Below are positions 39,801 to 51,800 of a stretch of 64,000 bases of DNA, piece after piece. The position numbers and the translations under genes were made by a program. Source of the stretch: Oryzobacter telluris. GTDB taxonomy: Bacteria; Actinomycetota; Actinomycetes; Actinomycetales; Dermatophilaceae. The DNA lies in assembly GCF_043099285.1 (NCBI RefSeq), contig NZ_CP170723.1:434001-498000 (forward strand), given 5' to 3'. A model generated the notes under the pieces. The model was given only the letters and a program-made list of their open reading frames with translations, was not told the origin of the DNA and did not search any database. How positions within the stretch are numbered: position 1 is the first letter of the stretch; the number at the start of each line of letters is the position of its first letter.

Positions 39801-42800
39801 GACGGCCGACTCGGCGACGAAGGTCCGCACGATGAAGGTGTCGTCGCCGGCGTCGCCGTTGAGGGTCAGCGTGGCCTTGTTGCGGAAGACCTCGAAGACG
39901 TCGTCGCCGCTGCCGCCGTTGAGGACCGCCGGGAAGGAGATGCCGTTGGAGAGGCTGCCGCGGGTCGACACGAAGAACTGGGCGGCGGGGATGCCGAACT
40001 CGACGTCGAGCGTGTAGGCCGTGAAGACCTGGCCGACGCGGAACTTGTCGTTGCCCGAGCCGCCGTTGACCGTGACGACGGTGGAGGTGTCGTCGAGGGC
40101 GAAGGTGTCGTCGCCGGCGTTGCCGTTGATGACGACGCTGCCGTTGATGCCGTCGGTGTAGGTGACCTTCTCGGCCGACGCGAAGCGGCCGTCGCCCTGG
40201 CGGGCGGAGAGCAGCGCGACGAGGCCGGAGCGGAGCAGGAAGGTGTCGGAGGTGGCCGGGCCCTCGATGTAGAGGACGTTCGTGCCGCCGTCGTAGCCGG
40301 TGTCGATGACGTCGATCCGGCTGTTGCCGACGCCCCAGAGGCCGACGACCGAGGTGTCGGAGCCGGCGCCGCCGTCGAGGGTGAGGCGCTGGCCGTCCAT
40401 CGGGTTGGTGCCGGGGGCGTCCGGCACGGCGTTGACGACGAGCCAGTCGGTGCCGCCCTGGCCGTTGACCCGGGTCGTGCCACCCACGGCCTCGACGAAG
40501 ACGCGGTCGTTGCCCGGACCGGCGTTGACCGTGGTCGTGCCGGCCAGGGTGCTGTCGACCGTGAGGACGTCGCTGCCGGAGCCGAGCGAGAGGTCGAGCG
40601 ACTCGAACCCGGCGTAGCCGAGGTAGCCGTCGGACATCCGGGTCACCGAGGTGAGCACGGCCGGGCCGCTCGGCGCGCCGGTCAGCGGGTAGCTGCCGAC
40701 GGCGTTCAGCGTGATGAGGCGGGCCCAGCCGGCCTCGCCCGCGAGGGCGCCGGCCCACGTGATCGCCCAGCGGCCGCCGGCCCGCGCGACGACGACGTCA
40801 CCGGCGTCGATGCCGTCGAGGGCCTCGAGCGCCCGGCGCACCTGGGCGGCCGTGGCGTCGTAGTCGAGCTGCGAGGTGGTGCCCAGGCCGGCGACGGTGA
40901 GGGTGAAGCGGCCGTCGGCGGCGTTCTGGACGGTGACGACCTGCACCAGGCTCGGCCGCGGCGCGGACCCGGTGAGCGTCATCCCGAGGCCGGCGATGGA
41001 GTGGTTGGTGACCACGCCGATCACCTCGGCGCTGGTGGCGACGTCGTCGACGAACAGGCGGTCGGTGCCGGTGCCGCCCTCGAGGGTGAGCACCGAGGTG
41101 ATGCCGCTGATGACGCCGCCGATGCCGGTGCTCGTCGAGCTGATCCGGATCGTGTCGTCGTCGGCGCCGGTGTCGACGGTCACCGGGCCGCTGGTGCTGC
41201 GGATGATGACGAGGTCGTTGCCGTCGTAGGTGTTGATCGTCGTCGGGCGGGCGGGGCCGGTGTGGCTGCTGTCGATGACGACGGTGTCGTTGCCCGAGCC
41301 GTTGCCCATGAACAGGTTCTCGACGCCGAGGTAGGTGATCCCGGCCGGTGAGAGGCCGAAGCCGTTGACGGTCGTCGACGTGATGACGCCGGCGTTGGTC
41401 GTCGTGTCGCCGGTGTCGTCGAGCGAGACGATGTCGAGGCCGGTCAGCGAGCCGGGGCCGCTGCCGCCGTCGACGGTGAGGAGCGCGTCGATGTCGTCGA
41501 GCAGGCCGCCGGTGTTGGGCCAGGTGGCCGCGGTGAACCCGACGGCCGCCAGGGTGCCGATGGCGAGGAGGTCGTCGCCCTCGCCGAGCTGGACGAGGTG
41601 CTCGACCGCGGTGCGCCGGACCGCGACGCGGTCGCCGCCGCCGAGCGTGCGGATCTCGACGAGGTCGATGCCGGAGTGGTCGACCGCGCTCTGGTCGGCG
41701 GCGCCGCCGGGCAGCACCCGCCGGACCTGCCCACGGCCGCTGGTGACGTCGACGACGAGGTCGTCGCGCAGGCTCGTGCCCCACACCTCGAGCCGGTCGG
41801 TGCCGGCGGAGTCGGTGACGTGGACCCGCGTGCCGATGGCGTTGCGCAGCTCGACCCGCACGACGTCGTTGCCGCCGAGGGGCGTCAGGGTGGCGTCGCC
41901 GGTCCAGGCGGTGGCCGAGCGGGCGATGCCGCCGATGAGGACCGCGCCGTCGGCGTCGCCGATGAGGAAGCGGTTGGCGCCGGTGCCGCCCTCGATCTCC
42001 GCGGCCTCGAAGATGCCGGAGAGGTCCTCGACGGTGCCGGAGGTGAAGTCGACGCCGTTGCCGGCGGCGGTGCCGACGACGAACAGGCTGTCGTAGAGGC
42101 CGAAGTCGCTGTTGAACGACTCGACGAGGGTGTCGCGGCCGCTGGAGTCGACGAAGGTGTCACGGCCCGCGCCACCGGTGACCCGGTCGTTGCCGTCGCC
42201 GCCGTCGAGGACGTCGTCGAACGGCGTGCCGATGAGGCGGTCGTTGCCGCCCTCGCCGCGCAGGATGACCGCGACCCGGTCGGTGGTGAGGGCCGAGGCG
42301 TCGAGGCGGTCGGCGCCGTCGGCGCCGCGCACCTCGATGGTGTCGCCCTGTGACCGGACGCCGTTGCCGACCCAGACGCCGTAGCCGCCGATGCCCGCGA
42401 TCGACACCTCGTTGGCCGGCCGTCCGGCGCGGGTGACGTAGGTGAGGGTCACCGTCTCGTCGGCGGAGGAGCCGAGGACGACGACGGCATCGGTCGACCC
42501 GGCGCCGACGTCGATGCTCACCTGGGTCAGCTGGGCGCTGGCGAGGTAGCCGACGGTGATGGTGTCGGAGCCGGTCCCGGCGTCGACGAGGAGGACCTCG
42601 AGGCCGGTGGTGTCGCGGTTGACGCCGTTGAGGGCGAGGCGCACGCCGTCCTGGGTGCTCGTCGTGTCGTCGACCGCCGTCATCACCAGGGTGTCCGAGC
42701 CGCCCGCGAGGGTGAGCGTGAGGATGTCGGTGCCCGCGCCGCCCGTGATGACGGGGGCGCGCGTGGTGTCGAGCGTGATGAAGAGGTTGTCGTTGCCGGA

Positions 42801-45800
42801 GCCGCCGTCGTACACGGCGGCCAGGCCCTGCAGCTGGTCGTTCTCGGACCCGCCGAACAGCTGGTCGGTGGCCGAGGACCCGGTGAGGACGTCGGTGCCG
42901 CCGTCGCCGTTGAGGGTGACGGTGCCGGTGCCCTCGTGCTCGAGGAAGTCACGGTCGGCGCCACCGTTGACGGTCGCGTTGCCCGAGCCGGTGACGCTGA
43001 TGACGTCGTTGCCCTCGTCGCCGTTGAGCGTGCCGCCGCCGGTGCCGGAGAAGGTGATGACGTCGTCGCCGAGGCCGCCGTTGATGGTGACCGGCACCGT
43101 GACGCCGGGGGCGATGGTGACGATGTCGTTGCCGCCGTCGAAGCTGCCGCTGATCGAGGTGACGTGCTCGTAGGTGTTGCTGCGCCCGAAGGCCGTCACC
43201 TTGATCGTCGCGCCGTTCGGACCCGAGCCGATCTGCTCGATGAGGACGTTCTCGTGGATGTCGGTCGCATCGGTGCCGATGTTGCGCGCGTTGCGGTGTG
43301 CCTGGTCGCCGACGTTGAGCACGAGGGCGCGGTCGCTCGCGCTCCACGTGCGGTAGCTGCCGTTCGTGAGGACCCCGTTGCTCGCCATCCAGGTGGGCTT
43401 GGGGAACTGGAGGTACCCGATGGTGAAGTTCGCGTCGGCGCTGACCGAGAACAGCCAGAGGTCGACCTCGATGTGCACCGAGAGCACGATCGGGACGCGG
43501 CCGTCCATCCCGATGGTCCGGGTGTCGAAGCTGAACGTGAAGCCGATCCCGAGGCCGAGGAGGGTGACCCCGAAGGCCCGGACCCGGACGCTCGCCGAGC
43601 CGGAGAGGCGGAAGAGGTAGTACTCGGTCGCGAGGGTGCTGTCGTAGTCGTGGATCGAGGTGATCCCGATCGAGAAGTCACCGCGCAGGCCGAAGCTGCT
43701 CGACCCGAGCTGCATGTAGCCGGCGAGCTGGAGGTCGAAGTCGCCGTCGGAGTTGAGGAAGATCGTGCCGCTGAGCGAGGCCAGCCCGAAGAAGTCGACG
43801 CCGGCGTGCGCGTTGAAGTACCAGGCGCCGCTCTTGGCCGGGCCGCCCTGGCGCTCGCGGCCGATCTCGAAGCGCATGCCGGCGTCGAAGGTGAAGACCT
43901 TGAGGATCGACACCGTGCCGTTGAGGTCGAGCAGGAAGCTGTTGCCGGCGATGCCGATCGTCGTCGCGTCGCGGGTGTTGAGCTGCATCGTGCCGGAGGC
44001 GTCGATGGAGAACACCAGGGCGTCGGCCGACGCGTGGATCGACAGGCGCATGGCGAAGCCGGGGTCGGTACCGCCGTAGACGGCGGCCCCGCCGCTGGCC
44101 TCGAAGGTCAGCGGACCGAGGGTGAACCGCAGCGCGAAGGTGAGCTCGAACCCGGTCGGCGAGACGCGGATGTCGAGCACGCCCGAGCCGGTCGCGATGC
44201 CGAGGAAGTCGATGGACCCGTCGATGTGGAGGAGGAACCCGGCCTCGACGGTGCTCGACCCGAGGGTCTGCGTGCGACCCGTGGTGTTGAGCGCCAGCAC
44301 CGCGTTCGCCGTGATGCCCAGGCCCACGCCGTCGCCGAAGTCCGAGGTCCCGGCGTCGAGGGCGATCTGCACGCGCGCCACGAGGCCGTCGGCGTTGATC
44401 CGGAACCCGCTGTCGATGAGCGAGAGGTTGCCGATCGGCGCGAGGCTGATCGTGCCGTTGACGATGAGCTCGAGCATCGGGTTGGAGCCGGCGAGCGAGA
44501 GGGTCAGCAGGACGTGGCCGTTGATGGTCAGCGTGTTGGCGATGACCAGCTCGCCGCCCATCTCCAGGCGGAAGCCCCCGGTCACGGAGATCGTCTGCGT
44601 GGTGACGACGAGGTTGCCGGCCGCGTCGCGGACGAAGCCGTTGAAGCGTCCTCCGGACTGGTTCACCGCGAAGGTCTGGATCTGCTGGCTGGTCGAGAAG
44701 GTGTTGATCTCGAGGAGGAACTGGCCGTTGAAGCGGACCCCGGGGATGACGTTGCTGCCCAGGGTCAGCTGGATGCGCCCGACGATGCCGGTGCGCGCTC
44801 CGACGTAGACGGCGAGGTTGACGGCGCCGGTGAGCGAGCCGAGGAACGGGATGGTCGTGCCGACCGCGCCGTCGACCTTGAAGTAGGCGGTGCCGGTCGG
44901 GTCGATGGCGGCGGTGATGCCGATGAAGCCGTTGAGGTTGAGGACACCGCCGATGGTCAGCTGGGCCTGGATGACCGCCTTGACGTAGATCTCGCCGCCC
45001 GGCGGGGCGTCGCTGCGGCGCTGGCCGTCGAGGCCGGGAGCCGCTCCGTAGATGACGATCTCGGTGGGCTCGCCCGGGTGCAGCAGCGGGAGGAACGCGT
45101 CCGGGATCTTGAAGGTCTGGTCGCGCAGCGTGGTGTTGAACATGATGCTGACCGAGCCGCTGGCGCTGAACAGGGTGCCCATGTTCGGCAGGCCGATGCC
45201 CCGCTCGGCGGACACGGTGAACTTGCCCGCCACGCCGGGGATGGCCCCGCCCGCGGTGGTGGTCGACATCAGGAGCACGCCGGTCGCGGAGCCGTAGACG
45301 AGCTGGGCCGCCCCGCTGCCGAAGCTCAGCTCGCCGGTGAGGTACATCTGCAGGGCCGGGGTCGGGGTCGCCTGGATGTTGAGGAAGAAGCCGCCCTGGA
45401 TCCGCATCAGCTCGGTGGTCGTCCCCGGGGCCACGACGATCGCCTGGCCGACGAGCTCGAGCCCGAAGCTGTACGGGTTGAGGACGAAGGTGCGGGTCAG
45501 GTCGGTGCCGCCCTCGCCGAGGCCGCGCAGCGTCAGCGTCTCGGTCCGGGTGCGGCCGGTGAGGTTGATCTGCAGGGTGCCCTTGGCGAAGAGCTTGAGG
45601 CCGTACTGCTCGAGGCTGGAGAAGTTGGTCTCGAGGGTGGCGACGCCCCAGAACTGCGGGACCGCGGCGAGCCCGTCGCCCATGTCGAGGACGAAGCGGC
45701 CGCTCGTGGCGCCGACGGTGCCCAGCTTGTAGATCGACAGCTGGCCGGCGAAGGTCAGCGTGAACAGGCGGCGGGCGGTGTCGATCTCGAGGACGACCTC

Positions 45801-48800
45801 GGCCCGCAGGTCGAGGAGCGGTTCGCTCGTCAGGCCCGCGGCCTCGAGGCGGATGCCGCCGGAGACCTCGATGAAGAACGACGTCCCCTGGGTGATGAGG
45901 CGGAAGCTGCTCGTGCCGGCGGCGGCGCGGTTGCCCTCGGAGTCCCACCAGGAGCCGGCACGGAAGCCCACCGTGACGGTGCCCGGGGTGAGGGTGCCGG
46001 TGAACATGTACCGGAAGGTGTCGGCGTCGACCTGCAGGACCGAGGCGAAGACCAGGCCCTCGGACCCGGCGCCGGAGAGCGTGAACTCGCCGTCGGTGGC
46101 CCAGGCGCCGGTGAGGATGCTCGACGCGTCGACCGTCGTGCCCGGGACCGGCGTGAAGGTGACGTCGAACCAGGTGCGCGGGCGGGTCGCGGCCTCGGAG
46201 ACGTCGGCCTCGACGCCCGGGTTGAGGGAGGCCGCGTACGTGGTGCCGCCGACGACCTGCGACTGCGAGCTCCACAGGATGCCGCCGGTGTTGGCCCAGC
46301 TGCCGTCGATGAACGCGACGGTGAGGGCGCCGCTCGCGTGCCCGGTGAAGAAGTACCGGTAGGTCGAGCCGCTGACGAGGAGGGCCGCGCCGTTGACCGT
46401 GAGGGTCGTGCCGCCGGCCGTGATGGTGATCTCGGCGCCCGCGTCGGTGATGCTCGCCCCGGCGACCGCGTTGTCGTGGAACGCGGCGAAGGTGATGTCG
46501 ACGTAGCCGCGGCCGTTGAAGTCCTTGGCGTCGATGATCTGGCCGCGGATCGGGTCGGCGAGGGCCGCGATCGGCGTGGCGACCGTGAACTCCTCGGTCT
46601 CCGCGAGGTTCACGGTGCCGCCGGTGTCCCCGAAGCTGCCGGCGACGAAGAGGATCGTGTGCTTGCCGACGCCCAGGTCGCTGAGGAAGGCGTAGCGGTA
46701 GGTGTTGGTCAGGCCGACGCGGACCGGGGTGGCGAGGGCGATGAGGGTGCCGTCGGCGGCCCGCAGCTCGATCTCGCCGCCACCGATGGTGCCGTGGTCG
46801 AGGTCGAAGCCCGCGGAGGGCCGGAAGGTGATCTCGAGGTAGTGGCGGCCGTTGACGAGGTCGCGGCCGATGGCGGCACCGGAGAGGGTGACGACCTTCT
46901 CCGGGGTGGTGGACGTTCCCGGGGTGGTGCTGACGACGTCGCCCGTGGAGCCCGTGACGAGGAAGGACTGCGTCTCGGTGGCGCCGACCGGGGGAGCGCG
47001 CGCCGAGTTGTCGCCGAACTTGTCGAGGTGGAAGACGACGTCGACCTGGCCGGGGCGGAAGCTGCCCGAGAGGAGGAAGCGGTAGAGGCCGTTGCCGAGG
47101 TCGGTGACGCCGCCGGAGACGATGCTGATGCCGGTGCCGCCGAAGCCGGAGAAGGTGATCTCGTCGCCGAGGGTGGCGAGCATGTCGAGCACGTACGGCG
47201 GGACGCCCTGGGACGGGCGGAACTGCACGTCGATGTAGCTGCCCTGGCGCGCGGCGATGGTGACCGGCACCGTGGTCCCGGGCTGGGTGCCGTCGGAGGT
47301 CGGGCCGCTGTACGAGATCGGCGCGTTCGTGAGGGTCGGGGTCACCACGCTGCCGAGGGTCTCCGAGCCCTTGTGGACGAGGACGGGGATGATGAACTGG
47401 TTCGCGCTCGCGCCCTGCTGCACCGAGCGGCTGGGGTCGACCGCGAAGGTCCAGCCGTTGGTCGCCGAGAAGGTGAGCGCGCTCAGCCATCCACCGGCGA
47501 GGACCGAGGTGGCGTCGACGACGAAGTCGGTGGCGATCCCCGACGTCCCGGCCGCGGGGAGCGTGATCGTGATGACGCTCGACGGGGTGCTCGTCCCGGC
47601 CACCGGGATGGTGATGGTCGCGAGGGCCACCGCCGACACGTTCAGCGCGTAGGACCAGGCGTTGGGCAGGTAGGTCAGCGTCACGTCGCCGGTGGCGGCG
47701 AAGCGCCCGACGAGCCAGTACCGGAAGGTCAGGCCGGTCGTGCCGAGGCGGGTCGGTGCCTGGGTGGTGTCCAGGCGGATCGAGCCCAGGCCGGCGCCGC
47801 CGAGGGTGAACTCCGCCGCGAGGTCGCGGATCGAGGCGAGGTCGACGGTGAAGCCGGCCGGGGCGGTGAAGGAGACGTCGATCCAGTTGCGGCCGTTGAG
47901 GACGTTGACGTCGACCGAGGCGCCCGGCGTCGGCGAGACGATGGTGCCCGTGGCCGCCGTGAGGCGGAAGGTCACGGTCGACTCGGCGTTGCCGGCGCCG
48001 GTGACGAGCGTGCCGTCGGGGGCGCGGGTGTTGGCGTTCTTGAACGCGCCGGCGGCGAACCGCAGCGTCATCGTGCCGATCGGGACGTCGGCCGTGCCGA
48101 TGTCGTACCGGAACCGGTTGGTGCCGGTGCGCGACACGGCCAGCGCCATGAGGTCCGGGCTGCCGGTGAGGGACTCGTCGGAGGCGTCGACGACGACCAC
48201 GACGGTGTCAGAGGTGTCCCCTGGTCTCCGGTACGTGTAGGTCACGCGGTCGCCGGAGAGCACGAGCGGGGCGAAGGCCACGCCGTCGCTGAGGGTGATC
48301 GTCACGATCGGCACCGGCGTGCCGGAGGTCGTGGTGCGGACCGTGCCGGTGTTGCCGTTGAAGATGATGTCGAACTCGGCGCCGGAGTCGAGGATCGAGG
48401 CGATGTCGAGGGCCGCGCCGTTGGGGGCGGTGAAGACGACGTCGACGTACTTGGTGCCCGGCTTGTTGATGACACCGGCGTCGACGCGCCCGCCACCGGG
48501 CGTCGGGGTCACCGTGTCGACGGTCGGCCGCGTCGCGGTGGCCGCGGCGTCGGGCAGGCTGACGACGTCGAAGGTGACCTCGTTCCCGGACGAGTCACGG
48601 AAGCCCATCTTGATCTTGCCGTAGATGGTGAGCAGGCGGATCTGGTCAGGGACGTCGGCGAGGAAGAGCAGGGTCGCGTTGCCGGTGGAGATCTTCGACA
48701 GGTCGGCGTACAGGCGCCCGCTGATCGACAGGTTGTCGGCGGCGAAGTTCAGTTTGCCGATGATGAGGAGCTTGCCGTCGGTGGAGATCTTCACGGTGAC

Positions 48801-51800
48801 CTGCCCGTTGAAGACCTGCTGCGAGGTGAAGATCGTGTAGATCTTCGCCGAGCCCGTGATGACCATCGGTGAGGTGAAGGCGGCGAAGAAGCCGTCGCGG
48901 CCGGGGTTCTCGGCGATCGTCTTGGCCTGGCGCGCCACCTGGTTCTGCAGCGAGGTCAGCCACGTCGCGGCGCTGATGTCGGTCGGCAGGGCGAAGTCGG
49001 GACCCCGCAGGGCCAGCGGGTCCTCGATCGAGGGCAGGGTCTTGAAGAACTCCACGCCGGCGGCGAAGTCGTTGAGGGCCAGCCCGATCGGCGGGAAGAT
49101 CACGAGGCCGCCGGGGACCTCGACGTTGATGAAGACCTGGAGCGGGCCGAGCTCGCTGAGGCCGAGGCGGATGGTGAACCCGGCCATCCCCGCGATGGAG
49201 AAGCCGCCCTCGATGCCCAGGTAGAAGACCCGCTTGAACACCGGGGTGGTCGTGTCGAGCGCCCCGATGATCGCGTAGGTGCTGTCGAGCTTGAGGATGC
49301 CGCCGATCAGGCCGGCCGTGAGCTCGCCACCGAACATCTTGCCGCTGACCCGGACCGCGATGGAGTCGAGCCCGATGATCGGGAACTTGCCCTCGGCGAG
49401 CAGGGCCGGGGCGATCTTGATGCCCTGGATCGAGCCGCTGAAGGTCAGGCCGGAGATGCCCTTGATCTCGGTGACGCTCGCCGACAGCGTGAGGACGAAG
49501 TCCTCCGGGTGGTGCTCGATGTCCTCCCACTGGATGCCGATGGCGTCGATGCGGATCGGCAGGAACTCCGGCCACGCGAACGACGAGCCCGTGGACGAGC
49601 CGATGGCGAGGAAGACGCCGAAGCCGGTCTTGGCCTTGAACGAGCCGTCGCCGGTGATCGCGAAGTTGCGGCCCTCACCGGTGAGGCTGAGGCCGCCCAC
49701 GGTGACCTTCGCGCTCACCGAGGTGAACGACACCATCTCCTCGGAGGTCCCGATGGCGCCGGTGTCCAGGCGGAAGTTGACCGAGGAGAGCGTGACGAAC
49801 GTCCCGAGACGGATCTCGAGGGTGTCGACGACGAGCTCGAAGGAGTCGACGACGCCGTTGGTGAACGTCAGGGTGGCGCGGAACGCCTCGTCGTCGAGGG
49901 TGCCGTCGGGGCGCCGGTCGTCGGCCGTCAGGCGGTCGGTGAGGGTGGCGCCGAACGCCTTGCCCGGGAAGAGCTTCGCGCCGCCGGTGGCGATGTAGAT
50001 GGCGCCGGTGAAGCTGGCGAACGGGTCGGCGCCGAAGGTGACGGTGAGGCCGGAGACGCCGATCCGGATGTCGTCGAGCTCGAGGACGCCGCCGAAGGTG
50101 ATCTTCTGGTCGGTCGTGGCCGGGGCGACCGCGTTGCCCGGGTCGACCGGCAGGCCGTCGGCGCCGAGCGGCAGGCCGTAGGCGAGCTCGGCGGTGCCGA
50201 GGCTGAACCCGTTGGGCCGGATGACCAGGCCGGGCGTGACGCCGGTGGCGAGGGTCGCGTCGTCGTCGACATCGAGGTTGCGGCCCAGCGAGGCGTCGTA
50301 CGGGCGCAGTCGTCCCGTGATGCCCAGGCGCGGGAAGCTGATCGTCGCGGTGTTGATGACGATGAGCTTCTGGTCGTCCCCACCGTTGGGGTCGTAGCCG
50401 ACGAGGACGCCGGTGGCGCTGAGCGAGGCGACGTTGGGAACGACCGCGGTGAGCGAGGCGACCCGCAGGTTCCACTTGCCGGTGGGGGCGATGCGGACGT
50501 TGCCGCTGAGCAGGCCCAGGACGTCGACGGCGAGGTCGAAGGTGCCCAGGACGCCGACGAGGTCGACGGTGACGCCGCTGCTCGTCTGGGTGGCGCTCGG
50601 GCCGGTCGTGGTCGACGTCGCCGAGCCACCGAAGGCCAGGCTGGCCCGGTCGACCCCGACCGCGATGGTCAGCACGACCATCCCGTCGGCGAAGCCGAAG
50701 TCCGCCAGGCCGACGCTGGGGCCCTGGAGGGTCAGCGGGCCGAGGGAGATCGGGCCGCCGGTCGTGGCAGCACCGGGCGCCGACGCGTCGATGGTGAAGG
50801 TCTGGGTCTGCCCCGTGGTGTTGCTGACGAAGCCCGTGGCGGTGGTGCCGCTCTGGACGGCTCCGCCGTCGAAGGTCAGCGTGACGACACCGGGGAGGAA
50901 CAGGCCGACGGTGTTCGAGGGCAGCGAGTCCTTGAGGAAGTACCGGTACGTCACCGTGGTGGCGGTGTCGGCGCGGCCCGAGATGAGCAGCGGGGTGCCG
51001 ATGAGGACCGGGCGGCCGCCGACCACGGCGAGGTCGCCGAGCGGGCCGGTGACGACGAACGGCGCGATGGTCGCCGACTCGATGGTCGACTTGCGGATCG
51101 GCTCGGGGGCCACGCCGTCGGCCGGCGCCAGGCTGGTCCAGGTGATGTCGATGTAGCGCTGCGCGTTGATCTGCGCCGCGGTGATCGACCCGCCGTTGCC
51201 GGGGCTCGCCAGGGTGGCGACCGGGCCGGGCTTCGGCTGCAGGGTGGTCGGCTGGAAGACGACGAACGACTCGTCCTCGCCCATGACCATCGCGCCGGCC
51301 GTGTCGCTGAAGCCGCCGTTGAGGAAGCGGACGGTGACCAGGCCCTGCGGGATGGTGCCGGTGTAGGTGTAGCGGTACTTGTTGCCGGAGACCTTGGTCG
51401 GGACGCCGCTCACGGTGACCCCGGGGATGGCCACGCCACCGACGAGGAGCTGGAACTCGGCATCCGGGTCGGTGATCGTCTCGGGCCGCAGGCCGACGCC
51501 GTTCGGGTCGTTGAAGACCACGGTGATGGTGCCGCCGAGCTGGCCGGGCGTGACGACGGCGTTGCGCAGCGGGGTGGCGAGGTCGGCGGTCGGGAAGAGG
51601 GTCGCGGTGGTGCCGGGAGCCAGGCTCGGGTCGCCGACCTTGGGGAAGAGCTTGAAGTCGGTGACCTTGAAGCCGACGAGGCGGAACCCGGTGACCGGGG
51701 AGATCGAGAAGGCGCCGTAGCCGGTGAGCTTCGCGACGTCGCGGCCGCCGATCGCCACGAGGAGCCCCGCGTTGGCCAGGGTGATGTCGAGGTCACCGCT

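Noticed and set aside
43678..47490. Long minus-strand frames out of phase with the giant gene (also 55510-59739 and 59944-63150)
   Set aside because: Their products are Arg/Pro/His-rich, and the recognisable repeats and domains continue in the other frame without interruption.
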